In this document: piece after piece, positions 1 through 8,800 of the stretch
Layout: each line of letters begins with the position of its first letter
How positions within the stretch are numbered: position 1 is the stretch's first letter
Assembly: GCF_001544455.2 (NCBI RefSeq)
Contig: NZ_FCOC02000009.1
Span: forward strand, 1-64,000
Origin: Caballeronia sordidicola
GTDB taxonomy: Bacteria; Pseudomonadota; Gammaproteobacteria; Burkholderiales; Burkholderiaceae
DNA length: 64,000 bases
Direction: 5' to 3'
Position numbers and translations under genes: made by a program
Notes under the pieces: generated by a model
What the model was told of the DNA's origin: nothing
Databases searched by the model: none
Seen by the model: only the letters and a program-made list of their open reading frames with translations

Positions 1-335
1 CACTGAGTTGTTCATAGCTTTGTCCCATGCAACATATCCTATTTCAAAGGTGTTGCACTTGTACCTTGAAAACGCCCTTCGTTTCTTTTTCGCCGTTGAA
101 AAAAGAAATGAAGTCCCGCCACGGATAGTGGCTAACAGTGCTAAATAAATCAGGCAAACCAAACCGCGCGAAAGCTCCGACCGACAGGAAGCGCCCCTCA
201 AATGCACCCTCAAATCATGCACATCCGATATGGTTATCTGCAATCAATATTTAACCGAAGAATAAGTGAATGTTAGCCTTTGAGTAGATCCACCGGACAG
301 CCGCCCCCGGCTCAAACGCCCAAGGACATTCACCA
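1..335. other. Intergenic stretch before first gene
   Basis: No convincing coding sequence on either strand and no clear terminator or operator. It is more AT-rich than the coding DNA and presumably holds the promoter of the class II aldolase gene, but I could not fix -35 and -10 boxes. Confidence 0.5.
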
Positions 336-1145
336 ATGAGCACCCTCCCCGCCACCTCCATCCTCAAGCTCCACACCAAACCCATCCGCAAATTCTGGTT
401 CGACGAAGCCCCTCCCCCGGCATCGCTCGCGGCAGAACGCCGGCATCGTCTCGAGCGTTTAGCGGGCGCATTCCGCCTGTTCGCCCGATATGGTTTCGAC
501 CAGGGCCTCGCCGGTCACATCACGGCGCGCGACCCTGAATGGACCGATCACTTCTGGGTCAACCCTTTAGGGCGGCACTTTTCACGCATGCGCGTTTCCG
601 ACTTGCTGCTCGTGAATAGTGAGGGCGAGATCGCAGTGGGAAAGGGACCGGTCAATCAGGCCGCATTTGCCATTCATGCCGCGATTCATGAAGCACGCCC
701 GGACATTGTCGCGGCGGCGCACACCCATTCGCTATATGGCAAGGCATGGTCGACACTCGGCCGCAAGCTCGATCCGCTGACGCAGGACTCGTGCTCATTC
801 TATGAGGATCACGAACTATTCGATGATTTCCAGGGGGTCGTTCTCGACACGAAAGAAGGCGCCCGCATTGCCAACGCACTCGGTTCGAGCAAGGCTGTGA
901 TACTGAAAAACCACGGCATCCTGACCGCAGGCCCGACAGTGGAAGCCGCCGCATGGTGGTATCTCGCGCTCGATAACGCATGTCACACCCAACTGTTGGC
1001 GGAGGCTGCGGGCAAGCCTCAACCCATTCCACACGAAGTCGCCGCGCTCACGCACGAGCGCGTGGGACGTCCCGGCGGCGCGCTGTTTTCATTCCAGAGC
1101 TTGTACGAAGGGCTGGTGGAAGCCGAACCGGACTTGCTGGACTGA
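336..1145 (+). CDS. Class II aldolase/adducin family protein
   Basis: A 269-residue protein spanning the whole class II aldolase fold (the family usually runs 210-270 residues). The segment AAHTHSLYGKA near residues 128-138 carries the His-x-His pair that normally binds the catalytic zinc, and LKNHGILTAG near residue 190 carries the third histidine. Family members cleave or epimerise small sugar phosphates, or decarboxylate or dehydrate related acids; the substrate cannot be read from sequence. It stands alone on its strand, with a convergent binding-protein gene downstream. A second family member lies at 13420-14208, sharing the same N-terminal R..LA..FRLFA..GF pattern, so the two are likely distant paralogues. 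The start has only a weak upstream purine stretch. Confidence 0.9.
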   Translation: MSTLPATSILKLHTKPIRKFWFDEAPPPASLAAERRHRLERLAGAFRLFARYGFDQGLAGHITARDPEWTDHFWVNPLGRHFSRMRVSDLLLVNSEGEIAVGKGPVNQAAFAIHAAIHEARPDIVAAAHTHSLYGKAWSTLGRKLDPLTQDSCSFYEDHELFDDFQGVVLDTKEGARIANALGSSKAVILKNHGILTAGPTVEAAAWWYLALDNACHTQLLAEAAGKPQPIPHEVAALTHERVGRPGGALFSFQSLYEGLVEAEPDLLD

Positions 1146-1156
1146 CAAAACCCTGA

Positions 1157-1188
1157 GCGTGGACCGCCAACCCTCCCACCGTCCACGC
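1157..1188. terminator. Inverted repeat between convergent genes
   Basis: GCGTGGAC (1157-1164) pairs perfectly with GTCCACGC (1181-1188) across a 16-nt loop, in the short gap between two converging genes. There is no U-tract, so use as a bidirectional terminator is an inference from position. Confidence 0.45.
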
Positions 1189-1201
1189 CTCGCAACCTGT
1201 T

Positions 1202-2197
1202 TCAGGCCTTCGCTATCTGCGTATCCGATATCGCCCGGACATCGATCCGCCTTGGCAGGATGGCATCGCGAAACGCACTATCCGCCACCTTTTGCAGCGC
1301 GACGATATCGCCATCGGCGACGAAGCGCTGCTTCAGCGCGGAGCGCGCGGTAATCGTTTTAGCGGCATCGAGCGGGAGGCGCGTCAGGGATGCATACACA
1401 CGCGCGTATTCATCGGGATTGGCAATCGCCCAGTCACCCGCGCGCTGGAAGCGCTGCAGCACGTCCGCTATCGCAAGCCGCTTCAATGGATTTGCTGCCG
1501 CCTCGCCCGACGCCGTAATAAACCCCAATCCACTATTTATCCCGGTCCCGTCGCGCAGCACTCGCGCGCCGTGCTGCACGGCAGTGCCGAAATACGGATC
1601 GAAGGTCGCCCATACCTCGATACTGCCAGAAGCAAACGCAGTGAACGCATCGACCGGCAACACGAATCGCACCGATACATCGTCACGCGAAAGCCCTGCC
1701 TCTGCGAGCGCCCCATAGAGCTGGAATTGCGAAATGCTGCCCCGCGCCGACGATACGAACACCGTGCGTCCCTTGAGATCCGCGACGCTGCGCAGCTTCG
1801 AATTTGCAGGCACGAGAATGCCCAGTTGCGCCCCGGAGCCCACCCGCGTCGCGACGATCTTGAGCGTGGGATCGCCGACAGCCGCCGCCAGCACGGGCAA
1901 GTCGCCCGCCGGAGCGATATCGACCGCGCCGGCGCGCTGCGCTTCGAAAAGCGGCGCCGCACCTTGAAAATTGGCCCATTTGAACGCGTACGGCGTGCCA
2001 TCGAGCACTTTCGCAGCCTCGGCCAGCGCGCGCGTGCCGCCCGCCTGATCGCCTAGGACTAGCGTGACGGAGGATAGCGCGGCGGCGCTTACTGACAACG
2101 GCGCCAATACACCGACTGCCGCCATCGCCGGGGCGGCTCCCAACAAGCGCAACGCGCGGCGCCTCGCGGCGAAAGCTTCGAAACCAGCCATATGCAT
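1202..2197 (-). CDS. ABC transporter substrate-binding protein, SsuA/TauA/NitT type
   Basis: A 331-residue periplasmic protein. The N-terminus has an ARRRALRLLGAA twin-arginine-like patch followed by an alanine-rich hydrophobic stretch ending near APLSVSAAA, a plausible export signal. The mature part follows the aliphatic sulfonate/nitrate binding-protein pattern: GDQAGGTRALAEAA, VDIAPAGDLPVLAAA, LKGRTVFVSSARGS and FDPYFGTAVQHGARVL. Such proteins deliver sulfonates, taurine or similar anions to an ABC importer. No permease or ATPase gene is adjacent, so it is an orphan receptor here. An in-frame ATG two codons inside (2191) is an equally possible start. Confidence 0.85.
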   Translation of the reverse strand: MHMAGFEAFAARRRALRLLGAAPAMAAVGVLAPLSVSAAALSSVTLVLGDQAGGTRALAEAAKVLDGTPYAFKWANFQGAAPLFEAQRAGAVDIAPAGDLPVLAAAVGDPTLKIVATRVGSGAQLGILVPANSKLRSVADLKGRTVFVSSARGSISQFQLYGALAEAGLSRDDVSVRFVLPVDAFTAFASGSIEVWATFDPYFGTAVQHGARVLRDGTGINSGLGFITASGEAAANPLKRLAIADVLQRFQRAGDWAIANPDEYARVYASLTRLPLDAAKTITARSALKQRFVADGDIVALQKVADSAFRDAILPRRIDVRAISDTQIAKA

Positions 2198-2357
2198 CGA
2201 CCCTCATGGACAAAACCAGCGCCCAGAGTATCGATGCGCGTGCGCCTTGAGAATTATTCAATTCCCATATGGTTATGAGGCTTTATGGCCTAAGCAATGC
2301 ATGTTCTTCGAGTGCGTGGGAAGGACGACCGGACTACCAAAAAATCAAAAAAAACCG

Positions 2358-2391
2358 TTGACACGCTATCTTAAGATATATATCTTAAGAT
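2358..2391 (+). promoter_or_regulatory. Promoter with a perfect 24-bp palindrome (PadR autoregulatory operator)
   Basis: A consensus -35 TTGACA lies at 2358-2363. A 17-nt spacer leads to TATCTT at 2381-2386. Positions 2368-2391 form a perfect 24-bp palindrome with half-site ATCTTAAGATAT. It covers the spacer and -10, so a bound dimer would block RNA polymerase. The gene starting at 2422 encodes a PadR/YqjI-type repressor, and YqjI is known to bind long AT-rich palindromes over its own and the yqjH promoters. Autorepression, and control of the downstream gene from the same promoter, is therefore the simple reading. Confidence 0.85.
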
Positions 2392-2421
2392 CTGTTTTAC
2401 GATAATCCACGGAGTTCCACG

Positions 2422-3126
2422 ATGAGACGCCATCACACACGCGCATACGATTCCTCGATTTTTGAAGGCCACCCCGCCCTGCATTCGCTCTGGCACGCGA
2501 TTGGCCGCCACCATCATCGCCATCATAACGACGACCGCTTCGGTGGCCATGGCGGCCCCGGTGGTGGCGGATTCGGCGGCGGCGAGGACGGCATGCCCCG
2601 AGGCCGAAAATTCACATCCGACGACCTGCAACTGCTTCTGCTCGCCCTGCTCGCCGAGCAACCGCGCCACGGCTACGAGTTGATCAAGGCGCTCGAAGTC
2701 CGCTCGAACGGTTTTTACACGCCGAGTCCGGGCATGGTCTATCCGGCGCTGACCTATCTGGAAGAACTTGGCTACGCGACCGTCGAACTGGAAGGCAACC
2801 GCAAGCGTTATGCACTCGCGGAACCGGGCCGTGAGCATCTGGCGGCCAACCGCGAGCGCGTCGACATCATGTTCGCCAAGCTAAGCCACTTTGCCCGCAA
2901 GATGGATTCGGTGCGCCGCGCGTTTGCAGGCCAGGCGCCCGATGAAAACGGCGAAGGCAACGACAGCAACACGTGGCTGCCAGAATTCATCCAGGCTCGC
3001 CGCGCACTGAAACATGCGCTGCTGATGCGAACAGAAGCAAGCCCCGACGAGCAACGCCGGATCGCGGCCATTCTCATGCGCGCCACGGCTGAAATAGAAG
3101 GCAAGGCGGCGAGCGATCCAGCTTGA
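2422..3126 (+). CDS. yqjI: PadR-family metal-responsive regulator, YqjI-like
   Basis: A 234-residue protein with an N-terminal His/Gly-rich extension (about residues 1-60, including GRHHHRHHND and a glycine stretch), then a PadR winged helix (about 70-150) with the hallmark HGYELIKALE and GMVYPALTYLEELGY, and a helical C-terminal dimerisation region. In E. coli, YqjI uses such a His-rich tail to sense nickel and represses the ferric siderophore reductase gene yqjH. Here the next gene encodes a YqjH-like protein, which supports the same role. The promoter overlaps a perfect palindrome. Known of the family: nickel relieves repression. The metal sensed here is inferred. Confidence 0.87.
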   Translation: MRRHHTRAYDSSIFEGHPALHSLWHAIGRHHHRHHNDDRFGGHGGPGGGGFGGGEDGMPRGRKFTSDDLQLLLLALLAEQPRHGYELIKALEVRSNGFYTPSPGMVYPALTYLEELGYATVELEGNRKRYALAEPGREHLAANRERVDIMFAKLSHFARKMDSVRRAFAGQAPDENGEGNDSNTWLPEFIQARRALKHALLMRTEASPDEQRRIAAILMRATAEIEGKAASDPA

Positions 3127-3167
3127 TTGAGCCTTGTACCAACCCGCACTTTTCAAGGAAAGACAGC

Positions 3168-3983
3168 ATGCAAAACAGACCTGATCTGGCGGTCGTTCGC
3201 GTTCGCCACGCACTCAAATTCCGCTTGCTTCAGGTCAAGCGGGTTCATCTGGTGACGCCCCATCTCGTGCGCGTCACGCTCGGCGGCGAAGATCTTCACG
3301 ACTTCGAATCCGCATCGTTCGATGACCATATCAAGGTCTTCTTTCCGTCTCCCGGCGACGACAAACCCGCGTTGCCCAGCGCCGGTCCGAACGGTCCTGT
3401 GTTCGCGGAAGACCAGCCGCGACCCGTCGCGCGAGATTTCACACCGCGCCGTTTTGATCGGGAAGCACGCGAACTGGATATCGAGTTCGCGTTGCATGAA
3501 GCAGGGCCCGCGGCGACTTGGGCGAGCCAGGCACAGGTTGGACAGTATCTTGGCATTGGAGGTCCCCGTGGTTCGTTCACCATTCCCACGGGCTTCGACT
3601 GGCATCTTCTCATTGGCGACGAAACCGCGCTGCCCGCCATCGCACGTCGCCTGGAAGAGTTGCCTGCGGGAACGCGGGTTGCAGCGTTGATAGAAGTCGA
3701 GGACCCTTCCGCGCGCATCGAGTTCGATACAAGAACGGACTTGTACGCGGAGTGGCGCTACCGGAGCGAATCCGATTTCCCAGGCGGCGCGCTGTTGCTC
3801 GCGCTGCGCGAAATGTATTTGCCCAATGGCGAAGGTTATGTGTGGGCGGCGGGTGAATCGAGCGTCATTCGCGCGGTCCGCCAGCATCTGTGCACGGAAC
3901 GCGGTATTGATAAAACCCGCGTTCGTGCTTCCAGCTACTGGAAACGCGGAGCGGTGGCGGTTCATGAGTCAATCGACGACTAG
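3168..3983 (+). CDS. yqjH: Siderophore-interacting protein, YqjH-like ferric-chelate reductase
   Basis: A 271-residue flavoprotein of the NAD(P)H-dependent ferric siderophore reductase family. Visible are the FAD-binding FTPRRF segment and the FALHEAGPAATWA stretch typical of the SIP/FAD domain, then a C-terminal NAD-binding half (IGDETALPAIARRLEEL ... VWAAGESSVIRAVRQHL). It should release iron from imported siderophores in the cytosol. I chose ATG 3168 because AAGGAAAGA sits just upstream. A TTG start at 3123 would overlap the regulator stop but has no ribosome site. It follows the PadR gene by about 40 nt and probably shares its promoter. Confidence 0.88.
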   Translation: MQNRPDLAVVRVRHALKFRLLQVKRVHLVTPHLVRVTLGGEDLHDFESASFDDHIKVFFPSPGDDKPALPSAGPNGPVFAEDQPRPVARDFTPRRFDREARELDIEFALHEAGPAATWASQAQVGQYLGIGGPRGSFTIPTGFDWHLLIGDETALPAIARRLEELPAGTRVAALIEVEDPSARIEFDTRTDLYAEWRYRSESDFPGGALLLALREMYLPNGEGYVWAAGESSVIRAVRQHLCTERGIDKTRVRASSYWKRGAVAVHESIDD

Positions 3984-4026
3984 ACAGGAATAAACAGCGC
4001 CGGGTCCGCAATAAACAATAATCAGG

Positions 4027-5286
4027 ATGGCTATGTATAGTCTGGATACAACTCGGGAGCGGCGTCTGCTATGGCTGCTCGCGCTGACGCAATTTACCAT
4101 CATCATGGACTTCATGGTCATGATGCCGCTTGGCCCGCAAATCATGCGGAGTTTTCAGATTTCCCCTGCCGCGTTTGCGACCGCGGTTTCGGCGTACTCA
4201 TGGTGTTCGGGTCTTTCCGGCCTGTTGGGCGCGACGTATATAGATCGCTTCGATCGTCGTCGGTTACTGCTGGGCGTATATGCATTGTTTGCTTTGTCGA
4301 ACCTTGCTTGCGCTCTTGCACCAAGCTTCTCCATCCTGCTTTTCGCGCGCGCGTTCGCGGGCATTACGGGTGGCATGCTGGGGTCGGTCGTAATGGCCAT
4401 TGTCAGCGACGTCATTCCCGTTGCAAGGCGAGGCGCCGCGACCGGCACCATCATGACGGCCTTTTCGCTCGCGGCGGTAGCCGGCGTCCCTGCGGGCATC
4501 CTGCTTGGCGCGCGGTTCGGGTGGTACACGCCATTCATCCTGCTGACGGCGCTTTCGGTATTGATCTGGCTTGGCAGCATGCGCATTGTGCCCGCGCTGT
4601 CCGAACATCTGGGACGGCAACAGCCTGCATTGCGAAGCGTGTTGCCGGGGCTATGGAGGCTTCTGTCGAATCCACGTCACATGAGCGCATTTGCGATGAC
4701 CTTTGTTGTCATGGGTTCGCAGATGCTGGTGATTCCGTTCATATCGCCCATACTGGTCGCCAATCACGGCGTCCAGCCAGCGCAGTTGTCATGGCTTTAC
4801 ATGGGCGGCGGCGCGGCGACGTTTTTCACATCGCGTTTTATCGGCCGACTTTCCGATCGCTACGGCAGCCGCAAGATGTTTCGCGTGATGGTCGCTGTCT
4901 CGCTGCTGCCAATCTTGTTTGTCACGCATTTGCCGAGTCTGCCGTACGTTGCGTTGTTACTGTTTTTCCCAGTATTCATGGTGACAGTTTCGGGCCGCAT
5001 GGTTCCCATGCAGGCGCTGCTTACGACTGTTCCCGCACCCGCCAACCGTGGCGCATTCCTCAGCACGAACAGTGCACTTCAGGCGCTTGGCAGCGGCTGC
5101 GGTGCGTGGCTCGGAGGCTTGTTGCTGTCGAGCAATGCCAATGGAAGTATTCAAGGCTACGGGACCAATGGCTGGCTTGCGACTGTTCTTGTCGTGCTTG
5201 CCGCAGCGTGGATCAGCCGCGTGAAATCTTCGTCGGAGAAGCCTGTGTCTAGCGCCGTTTCCGCGGAAGCGGTCAGCGAAGCATGA
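4027..5286 (+). CDS. MFS transporter (DHA1-like, 12 TM)
   Basis: A 419-residue hydrophobic protein with about twelve membrane segments. A motif-A-like loop between TM2 and TM3 reads GATYIDRFDRRRLLLG, and the first helix carries FTIIMDFMVMMPLGPQI, which is typical of proton-driven sugar or drug exporters of the AraJ/DHA1 type. It follows the ferric reductase gene by 43 nt on the same strand, so it is probably the third gene of the PadR-controlled unit. A role in exporting a metal ligand or siderophore is possible but not shown by sequence. Two ATGs (4027, 4033) are close together and the first is used. Confidence 0.85.
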   Translation: MAMYSLDTTRERRLLWLLALTQFTIIMDFMVMMPLGPQIMRSFQISPAAFATAVSAYSWCSGLSGLLGATYIDRFDRRRLLLGVYALFALSNLACALAPSFSILLFARAFAGITGGMLGSVVMAIVSDVIPVARRGAATGTIMTAFSLAAVAGVPAGILLGARFGWYTPFILLTALSVLIWLGSMRIVPALSEHLGRQQPALRSVLPGLWRLLSNPRHMSAFAMTFVVMGSQMLVIPFISPILVANHGVQPAQLSWLYMGGGAATFFTSRFIGRLSDRYGSRKMFRVMVAVSLLPILFVTHLPSLPYVALLLFFPVFMVTVSGRMVPMQALLTTVPAPANRGAFLSTNSALQALGSGCGAWLGGLLLSSNANGSIQGYGTNGWLATVLVVLAAAWISRVKSSSEKPVSSAVSAEAVSEA

Positions 5287-5721
5287 GCTCGTGCAGATCA
5301 GCTTTGTTCAGTGATCTGCCACAGGACAAACCTTATTTCGTCATAACCCAGGCATTGCACAATGCATTGCTAACCGGTAATCTTGCATTTACGCAATAAC
5401 AAAATCTTCATTGAATTTCGTGACCAGGCCCGCGCACATCTGCTTTGCTGGAATCGAGTTCAACTCGATGTCCGGCAGCGTGCGCACTGCCCGTCCGTTT
5501 GCGGCCTCTGTTTCTCCACCTGTCGCGTCTGCTGCAAATCCTCCCAATTCGCCTCCGAACGCTGTTACCCCAGGCGCGGTAGCGCCTCCGCGCACGCGCG
5601 TTTGCGGCTGATTATCAGCTACTGAATCCGCGGTAACCGGCTCGACCGCCGCACCTTGCGTGCCGTGGCGGCGTGACTGTGTTCGCCGTTGTTATCTATT
5701 CCCTCGACAGGTGAATGAATC
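5287..5721. other. Intergenic stretch, no gene seen
   Basis: Short open frames exist on both strands, but none has a ribosome site or a recognisable protein. No clear terminator follows the MFS gene. The 3' part presumably carries the promoter of the DMT gene. Confidence 0.5.
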
Positions 5722-6591
5722 ATGGTCTTTATAAAAACAGCCCTCGCGGCCTATGGCTCGACGGCGCTCTTCGTGTTGCTCTGGAGTAGCGGGGCGATCG
5801 TTTCGGAAACGGGACTCCAGCATGCCAGTGCCCTTCCCTTTCTCGTCTTGCGCTTCGCGCTCGCTTCAGCCGTGCTCGCGGCTTTGGGCACATGGCGTGG
5901 GCGATGGTTGCCCGCGCCAGGAACAAGGCTTCAAGTTGCGTTCACTGGTGGCCTGCTGACCGGTGGTTATTCCACCTGCTATTTGCTCGCGCTCAACCAC
6001 GGAATAACGCCTGGTGTGCTCGCCACCATTCTTGGCGTTCAGCCCGTATTGACGCTGTTGCTTGTGGAACGGCGCTGGACGACCTCTCGTGTGAGCGGGC
6101 TCTTGCTTGCGTTGAGTGGCCTGTGCCTGGTGATGCTCGGGGCGGGAAAAGTCGGATCCTTTCCAATCGTGGGACTGCTGTTCGCGTCCGCATCGCTGGG
6201 TTGCATGACGTTTGGTGCCATTTTGCAAAAGCGCGTGAAACAACAACCCATCGACGTACTGCCCTTGCAGAACGCGGTTAGCCTGATGCTTTGCGTAATG
6301 TTGCTGCCGTTGCAACCGTCGAGCATCGCGTTGAATACAGGACTGCTCCTGCCGTTGCTCTGGCTCGGCATTGTGATATCGGTATTCGCGCAGTTGTTGT
6401 TCTACCGCCTCGTGCGTGCCGGGAATCTGGTCGACGTGACAAGCCTGTTCTATCTCGTACCGGTATTTACGGCGATCATGGATTACGCGTTTCTGGGTAA
6501 TCGCCTAGCGCCCGATGGCGTAGCCGGAATGGGGTCGATCCTCGCCGGACTCGTCCTTGTCTTTCGTGCAACACCTGCGCAAAGGCGCTAA
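5722..6591 (+). CDS. EamA/DMT-family transporter
   Basis: A 289-residue inner-membrane protein with ten predicted helices built from two EamA repeats (about residues 15-140 and 155-285). The first helix contains LLWSSGAIVSETGL and the second repeat ends in a typical YLVPVFTAIMDYAFLGNRL stretch. Family members export amino acids or other metabolites. It stands alone, preceded by about 430 nt of non-coding DNA and followed by a strong inverted repeat. Substrate unknown. Confidence 0.88.
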   Translation: MVFIKTALAAYGSTALFVLLWSSGAIVSETGLQHASALPFLVLRFALASAVLAALGTWRGRWLPAPGTRLQVAFTGGLLTGGYSTCYLLALNHGITPGVLATILGVQPVLTLLLVERRWTTSRVSGLLLALSGLCLVMLGAGKVGSFPIVGLLFASASLGCMTFGAILQKRVKQQPIDVLPLQNAVSLMLCVMLLPLQPSSIALNTGLLLPLLWLGIVISVFAQLLFYRLVRAGNLVDVTSLFYLVPVFTAIMDYAFLGNRLAPDGVAGMGSILAGLVLVFRATPAQRR

Positions 6592-6608
6592 ATCCACGTA
6601 GGCGGCTA

Positions 6609-6650
6609 AATTGCCCGGAGATGGCTTTAAAAATACGTCTCCGGGCAATT
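6609..6650. terminator. Bidirectional terminator-like hairpin
   Basis: A perfect 13-bp inverted repeat, AATTGCCCGGAGA (6609-6621) and TCTCCGGGCAATT (6638-6650), with a 16-nt loop. It lies exactly between the convergent DMT gene and the Rid gene. The ends of the stem are AT-rich, which gives a weak U-tract on either strand. Confidence 0.7.
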
Positions 6651-6666
6651 GCGGTCCATGCAATGC

Positions 6667-7074
6667 TTAGGACTTCACCGCGATCACATCGACCTCCACC
6701 AGCCATTCAGGACGCGCAAGCGCGGTCACGGTCAGACCCGTCGATACCGCATGCACACCCTTCAACCAGCGTCCAACCACGCGATACACCGCCTCGCGAT
6801 ACCGCACATCGGTAAGGTAGATTGTCACCTTGCAGATATCCTCGACCTTGCTGCCAGCTTCTTCCAGCAGCATCTTCACATTGGCCATGGCTTTCTCAGC
6901 CTGCGCTGCCGCGTCGCCAATACCAACCGACTCGTACGTCTCCAGATCCTGCCCAATTTGTCCGCGCAGGAAGATCATATTGCCGGCCACAACGGCCTGT
7001 GCAAGATCATTATCGAGCGACTGTTCAGGGTACGTGACCTTCGTGTTGAACGGGCGAATGCGAGTGTGTTCCAT
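6667..7074 (-). CDS. Rid (YjgF/YER057c/UK114) family protein
   Basis: A 135-residue single-domain Rid protein. The family core is present (FLRGQIGQDLET, AQAEKAMANVKMLLEEAGSK, ICKVTIYLTDVRYREAVYRVV). True RidA enzymes hydrolyse reactive enamines and imines using an arginine in a PARS-like segment near residue 105. Here the equivalent segment reads HAVSTGLTV, so a serine replaces the arginine, suggesting another Rid subfamily and possibly another reaction. It is the last gene of the minus-strand operon with a ureohydrolase and an amino-acid type ABC transporter, so it may act on a nitrogenous breakdown product. Confidence 0.9.
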   Translation of the reverse strand: MEHTRIRPFNTKVTYPEQSLDNDLAQAVVAGNMIFLRGQIGQDLETYESVGIGDAAAQAEKAMANVKMLLEEAGSKVEDICKVTIYLTDVRYREAVYRVVGRWLKGVHAVSTGLTVTALARPEWLVEVDVIAVKS

Positions 7075-7119
7075 GATGTCTCTCAGCAGATGAATCTCGG
7101 TTAGGGGCCGTTGACGGAA

Positions 7120-8085
7120 TTAACGGCGATTGTCGAAATAGCCAGCACGGATAGCCGTGCCAATCAGGTTCAGAATCAGGCGCCCGGCCGTCATGCACGA
7201 GATCTGGTTCACATCCTTCTCAGGCTGAATCTCGACGATATCCATGCCCACCACACGTCCCTTCTTCACGAGACCGTGAATCAGCTTGCGCGCTTGCAGG
7301 AACGTCACGCCGCCCGGCGCAGGACCCGCAACGGCCGGCATGACGGAAGGATCGAGACCATCGGCGTCAATGGTCAGGTAGTAGTTGCCGCCATCGGGAA
7401 TGCGCGCGAGTACCGCGTCCATGCCAATATCATGAAGCTCATAGGCGGTGATTAATTCAGAGCCGTACGCCTTGGCTGCGCGGAATTCTTCCGGACGGCC
7501 GCTGCCTTGCGCACGCAATCCAATCTGCACGATCTTTGCGACATGCTTCATTTCGGAAGCCCGGCGAATCGGGCTGGAGAGACCGTCGCGCACACCGTTC
7601 ACTTCATCGCGCCAGTCGAGGTGAGCATCGACATGAACCAGCGTGATCGGGCCGAGACTGTCGAACGCGCGCAATACGGGCGTAGTAATGCCGTGATCGC
7701 CACCCATTACGATAGGCAATGCGCCCGCCGCCAGAATCTTGCGCACGACCTGTTCAACGCGCTCATAGTGGCTGCCCGGAGCGGCGAGGTCTGCGATCAC
7801 ATCGCCACAATCGACAAAGCGGATATCCGCGCGTTCCTGCAACAGCGGCCCGTCGATATCGAAATCATAGTGACCCGGCGAGCGCACCACGCGGTCGGTG
7901 GCCTGGCGAATGGCTGTTGGCGCGTTGGTCTGGTCGTTGGTGAAATCGGCGGCAGAATACGCGGAGCCGTAGGGCATGCCAAGCACGGCAATGTCGGCTT
8001 CGAGATTGTCGAGGTCCATCGCCAGCTCGGAATAGAGCAGCGTCTTGTGGCCCGTCTTCGGAGCAACTGTCAGTGGTTTTGCCAT
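7120..8085 (-). CDS. Ureohydrolase (agmatinase/arginase family)
   Basis: A 321-residue enzyme that hydrolyses a guanidino compound to urea and an amine or amino acid using two manganese ions. The metal ligand motifs are complete: GGDHG, DAHLDWRDEVNG and TIDADGLDPSVMP. The closing segment VVGMDIVEIQPEKD is also typical. The family covers agmatinase, guanidinobutyrase and guanidinopropionase, and residues seen here do not settle which. It sits in an operon with a periplasmic amino-acid type binding protein and two permeases, so the substrate is probably imported. The Rid gene follows 45 nt downstream. Confidence 0.9.
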   Translation of the reverse strand: MAKPLTVAPKTGHKTLLYSELAMDLDNLEADIAVLGMPYGSAYSAADFTNDQTNAPTAIRQATDRVVRSPGHYDFDIDGPLLQERADIRFVDCGDVIADLAAPGSHYERVEQVVRKILAAGALPIVMGGDHGITTPVLRAFDSLGPITLVHVDAHLDWRDEVNGVRDGLSSPIRRASEMKHVAKIVQIGLRAQGSGRPEEFRAAKAYGSELITAYELHDIGMDAVLARIPDGGNYYLTIDADGLDPSVMPAVAGPAPGGVTFLQARKLIHGLVKKGRVVGMDIVEIQPEKDVNQISCMTAGRLILNLIGTAIRAGYFDNRR

Positions 8086-8137
8086 GATAAGGAATCCTTT
8101 ATTGATGAGTTTTGACTACGCCGGGAAGAACGCAGTA

Positions 8138-8800
8138 TCAGACGCGCCGGTAGCGGGTTGCGTAACGCTCCGACCATTGCCCGGCCACGTCGAGCAGAAC
8201 GCTGCACAGCCAGTAGATGAGCGCGGTGGTGCCTAGAACTTCAACGTAAGCGAAGGTGTCGGCGGTAAGCAGGTTACTTTGATAGGTCAGCTCGGTCAGG
8301 CTCATGACCGAGAATATGGACGAGTCCTTGAACATCATGATCGTGAGGCTGGTGGTAGCCGGCGCGAGAACACCGAAGATCTGCGGCAACACCACGTAAC
8401 GCTGCACTTGAATACCTGATAACCCAAGCGAGCGCGCCGCCTGCACCTGTCCATGCGCCAGACTGCCGAATGCGGCGCGCAGGATTTCGCAGAAGTAACC
8501 TCCCGTGTAAAAAGCCGTCGCGGCCACGCCGATGGCAAACGCGGGCATGGAGACGCCCAGCTTCGGCAATCCGAAAAAACTTAGATAGACGAGTATCAGG
8601 AAAGGGACGTTACGCACGATCTCCACGTAGGAGAGCGCCACTGCGCGCAGCACACGCCACGCGGACGCCCGGAAATACGCGGCAATGGTGCCGGCCACGA
8701 TGCCAAGTGGAATACCGAGGACGCAAACTTGAGCCGTAACCTTCAGTCCCTTTAAAAGCGGAAGAATGGACGATTGAACAATAGCCAGATCAATGGACAT
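8138..8800 (-). CDS. Polar amino acid ABC transporter permease (subunit 2)
   Basis: A 220-residue inner-membrane permease with about five helices and the HisM/GlnP-type coupling segment: EILRAAFGSLAHGQVQAARSLG followed by LPQIFGVLAPA. The start at 8800 (MSIDLAIVQS) is preferred, because a longer reading adds a Cys/Arg-rich stretch unlike any permease. The start overlaps the end of the upstream permease gene by 11 nt, indicating translational coupling. Paired permeases of this type form a heterodimer for one basic or polar amino-acid-like substrate. Confidence 0.9.
   Translation of the reverse strand: MSIDLAIVQSSILPLLKGLKVTAQVCVLGIPLGIVAGTIAAYFRASAWRVLRAVALSYVEIVRNVPFLILVYLSFFGLPKLGVSMPAFAIGVAATAFYTGGYFCEILRAAFGSLAHGQVQAARSLGLSGIQVQRYVVLPQIFGVLAPATTSLTIMMFKDSSIFSVMSLTELTYQSNLLTADTFAYVEVLGTTALIYWLCSVLLDVAGQWSERYATRYRRV

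Noticed and set aside
5383..5625. 80-codon open frame in the gap before the DMT gene
   Set aside because: Cysteine-rich with no ribosome site and no known family; the opposite strand is also open, as expected by chance at this GC content.
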